Below are positions 5,251-7,416 of a stretch of DNA of 7,416 bases, piece after piece (the stretch's first letter is position 1; every line of letters begins with the position of its first letter). A program made the translations under genes and the position numbers. This DNA is from an uncultured Erysipelotrichaceae bacterium (GTDB lineage Bacteria > Bacillota_I > Bacilli_A > Erysipelotrichales > Coprobacillaceae). The notes under the pieces were generated by a model. It searched no databases and had not been told where the DNA came from. It saw nothing but the letters and a program-made list of their open reading frames with translations. Where the stretch lies: contig ONFH01000235.1 in assembly GCA_900317015.1 (NCBI GenBank), forward strand, positions 1 through 7,416, in the 5' to 3' direction.

Positions 5251-6198
5251 ATGAAAAAGAAATTAGTTCGCAAATTAGTGATGCAGCTTGTTGCATTCGT
5301 AGTGATCTTTATCGTGCTCACTTTACTTATGAATACGGGTGTTATTAATACATTCTGGGCTGGGATCTTATTACTTTGTGGGATCAACGTCACTTTAGCT
5401 GTTTCGTTAAACTTAGCCACAGGTTATTTAGGACAGCTGACCTTAGGGCATGCCGGATTCATGGCTGTTGGTGCTTATGTGAGTGCCTTATGTTCTATTT
5501 ATCTTAACTTACCATTTGCTTTAACATTGATTCTTGGTGCTTTATCTGCTGGCCTTGTTGGTCTGTTGATTGGTATTCCAATCTTACGTTTAAAGGGTGA
5601 CTACTTATGTATCATCACTTTAGCCTTCAACGAGATCATTCGTGTCATCATCGTCAACTTGAAGATCACGAATGGTGCCAAGGGTTTAATTGGTACACCT
5701 AATGATACAACATTCGCTTGGGTCTTCTGGTTAATGGCCTTAACGATCTTTGTCGTTTATTCAATTGTTAATTCTCGTCATGGTCGTGCCATCATCGCCA
5801 TTCGTGAAGATGATACAGCATCTGAATTATCAGGTATTAACAATGTTTACTATAAGATTTTAGCATTTGCGATCTCTGCATTATTTGCTGGATTAGCAGG
5901 TGGTCTTTATTCACATTATATTGGTGTCTTAGTACCAAAGTATTTCGATTATAACAAGTCAGTTGAAATCTTGGTTATGGTCGTATTAGGTGGTATGGGT
6001 AATTTACCAGGCTCTATTATTGCAGCCCTTGTCTTAACGATCTTACCATCATTATTAATGAGCTTCTCTCAGTATCGTATGTTAGTTTATGCCATCGTCT
6101 TAATTGCAGCTATGTTATTAAAGCATAGTGATGCCGGCATTGCTTTACGTGCGAAGTTACCTAAGTTCCATAGAAAGAATAAGGAGGTGACTGAATAA
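5251..6198 (+). CDS. livM: Branched-chain amino acid ABC transporter permease LivM
   Basis: The 315-residue second permease subunit of the Liv importer has the family motif NLATGYLGQLTLGHAGFMAV (54-73) near the start of the core, a GDYLCIITLAFNEIIR segment (116-131), and the ABC-coupling loop at about 239-257 (EILVMVVLGGMGNLPGSII). A basic N-terminus (MKKKLVRK) leads into the first membrane segment, and the C-terminus is a short basic cytoplasmic tail. It pairs with LivH to form the translocation path. The start follows AGAAGGTG (5237-5244), which lies at the end of livH. Its stop codon overlaps the livG start by one base (TAATG at 6196-6200), indicating translational coupling. Nothing is missing or broken. 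Confidence 0.95.
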   Translation: MKKKLVRKLVMQLVAFVVIFIVLTLLMNTGVINTFWAGILLLCGINVTLAVSLNLATGYLGQLTLGHAGFMAVGAYVSALCSIYLNLPFALTLILGALSAGLVGLLIGIPILRLKGDYLCIITLAFNEIIRVIIVNLKITNGAKGLIGTPNDTTFAWVFWLMALTIFVVYSIVNSRHGRAIIAIREDDTASELSGINNVYYKILAFAISALFAGLAGGLYSHYIGVLVPKYFDYNKSVEILVMVVLGGMGNLPGSIIAALVLTILPSLLMSFSQYRMLVYAIVLIAAMLLKHSDAGIALRAKLPKFHRKNKEVTE

Positions 6199-6968
6199 TG
6201 GCTCAACCATTATTAAAAACAGAAGGCCTCGGTATTCAGTTTGGGGGCTTAAAAGCTGTAGATGAATTTAACTTTGAAATTGAACAAGGTCAGTTATTTG
6301 GTCTGATCGGTCCTAATGGGGCAGGTAAGACAACGATCTTCAACTTATTAACAGGTGTTTATCAGCCAACAAGTGGTCAGATCCTTTTCGAGGGTCAGTC
6401 ATTACTTCATAAATCTCCAACGAAGATTACCGAAATGGGAATCGCTCGTACTTTCCAGAACATTCGTTTATTCAAAGATATGAGCGTTATTGATAACGTT
6501 AAAGTTGGTCTTCATCATTCAGAAGAATATCATCTGATCAGTGCCATCTTACATACACCTTCATTCTTTAAAGGTGAAGAAGAGATCGACCGGAAGGCCA
6601 GAGAATTATTAAGAGTCTTTGACTTAGAGCAGTATGCTCAGGTCAAAGCAAGTAACCTTCCTTATGGGAAACAGCGTCAGTTAGAGATTGCTCGTGCCTT
6701 AGGAACGGATCCAAAGTTATTGTTACTTGATGAACCAGCTGCCGGGATGAACCCAACAGAAACAGCTGATTTAATGAAGACGATTGAACTAGTACGTGAA
6801 AAGTTTGGTGTTGCGATCCTTTTGATCGAACATGATATGAAGTTAGTCATGGGGATCTGTGAAAAGATCGCAGTGTTAAACTTCGGTACAATGTTAGCCT
6901 TTGATGTGCCAGAAAAGATCAAGAATAACCCTCAGGTTATTGAAGCCTACCTTGGCTCTGATGAATAG
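6198..6968 (+). CDS. livG: Branched-chain amino acid ABC transporter ATP-binding protein LivG
   Basis: The 256-residue cytoplasmic ATPase is complete. Walker A is GPNGAGKT (38-45), the Q-loop is at Gln87 in ARTFQNIRLF, Walker B is LLLLDEP (174-180) with catalytic Glu179, and the switch His is H212 in EHDM. The ABC signature is LPYGKQRQLEIARAL (154-168); the Y-G in place of canonical S-G-G is normal for LivG and is not a defect. The C-terminal IKNNPQVIEAYLG extension is also typical. LivG works with LivF to power LivHM. The start ATG shares its A with the livM stop codon and is preceded by AGGAGG (6182-6187), the best Shine-Dalgarno match in the window, embedded in the last codons of livM. livF follows 11 bases later. 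Confidence 0.96.
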   Translation: MAQPLLKTEGLGIQFGGLKAVDEFNFEIEQGQLFGLIGPNGAGKTTIFNLLTGVYQPTSGQILFEGQSLLHKSPTKITEMGIARTFQNIRLFKDMSVIDNVKVGLHHSEEYHLISAILHTPSFFKGEEEIDRKARELLRVFDLEQYAQVKASNLPYGKQRQLEIARALGTDPKLLLLDEPAAGMNPTETADLMKTIELVREKFGVAILLIEHDMKLVMGICEKIAVLNFGTMLAFDVPEKIKNNPQVIEAYLGSDE

Positions 6969-6979
6969 GAGTGAATGTC

Positions 6980-7416
6980 ATGTTATTAAATGTAAAAAAT
7001 CTAGAAGTTCATTATGGTGTCATCAAAGCCATTAAAGGCATTAGCTTTGAAGTTAATGAAGGCGAGATCGTCGCTTTGATCGGTGCCAATGGGGCTGGCA
7101 AGACCTCTACTATGCATGCCATTTCTGGCTTATTAAACTCCAAGAGTGGTTTAATTGAATTCGATGGTAAAGATATTTCTAAAATGCCAGCACATAAAAT
7201 CGTTGCCGAAGGCTTAGCACAGGTCCCTGAAGGACGTCGTGTTTTTGCCAACTTAAGTGTTGAGACAAACCTTGAGATGGGTGCTTATTTAAGAAATGAT
7301 AATAAGATCGATGCAGATATGGAACACATTTATGAATTGTTCCCAAGATTAAAAGAACGTCGTAAACAGCTAGCCGGAACGTTATCTGGTGGTGAACAGC
7401 AGATGTTAGCCATGGG
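6980..7416 (+). CDS. livF: Branched-chain amino acid ABC transporter ATP-binding protein LivF (3' end beyond window)
   Basis: The reading frame is open from ATG 6980 to the window edge: 145 codons plus two bases, about 60 per cent of a usual LivF of roughly 235 residues. It shows Walker A GANGAGKT (35-42), the LivF-type Q-loop QVPEGRRVF (81-89) and the signature LSGGEQQMLAM (135-145). Walker B and the switch His lie past the end and cannot be checked. QVPEGR and the canonical LSGGEQQ distinguish it from LivG. It is the second ATPase of the importer. The start is supported by AGGAG (6967-6971), which overlaps the livG stop codon, with eight bases to ATG. The truncation is an artefact of the window. 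Confidence 0.95.
   Translation, partial: MLLNVKNLEVHYGVIKAIKGISFEVNEGEIVALIGANGAGKTSTMHAISGLLNSKSGLIEFDGKDISKMPAHKIVAEGLAQVPEGRRVFANLSVETNLEMGAYLRNDNKIDADMEHIYELFPRLKERRKQLAGTLSGGEQQMLAM

Noticed and set aside
6352..6366. Apparent non-canonical ABC signature in LivG (Y-G instead of S-G-G; motif itself at residues 154-161 of the protein) as a possible defect
   Set aside because: The LPYG-type signature is the usual form for LivG proteins; Walker A, Walker B, Q-loop and switch His are all intact.

Overview
The window looks like ordinary chromosome from a low-GC Gram-positive bacterium (Bacillota). The grounds are sigma-A type promoters, strong purine-rich Shine-Dalgarno sites, U-tailed hairpin terminators, a glycine riboswitch with an apparent transcription terminator, a lipoprotein-type substrate-binding protein and AT-rich intergenic DNA. 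A relative of the gut Erysipelotrichia is my guess from the general feel of codon use and proteins, with no marker gene to support it. All genes lie on the plus strand. I see no transposase, phage gene, CRISPR array or defence system.

Layout: positions 3-178 carry the last two genes of a tRNA cluster (Lys-TTT, then Leu-TAG), closed by two consecutive intrinsic terminators. A separately promoted, unrecognised membrane protein (309-1061) follows. Next is a glycine-uptake unit: promoter, tandem glycine riboswitch, candidate terminator and a sodium:alanine/glycine symporter (1388-2821) ending in a strong terminator. A 333-base gap then carries a dense cluster of TGAAAT-type repeats and a near-consensus promoter. 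That promoter drives a branched-chain amino acid ABC transporter operon, livK-livH-livM-livG-livF, cut off by the window end inside livF. A bidirectional hairpin terminator sits between livK and livH, as expected where the binding protein is made in excess over the membrane complex.

The genes form two amino-acid import modules. The symporter imports glycine or alanine using sodium and is probably switched by glycine through its leader RNA. The Liv complex uses LivK to capture leucine/isoleucine/valine-type ligands outside the cell, LivH and LivM as the membrane channel, and LivG and LivF as the ATPase pair.

I found no undescribed multi-gene system. The most interesting signals are non-coding: a 10-base perfect complementarity between riboswitch aptamer 2 and the segment just before the symporter ribosome-binding site, a weakened-looking first aptamer, and the repeat cluster upstream of livK.
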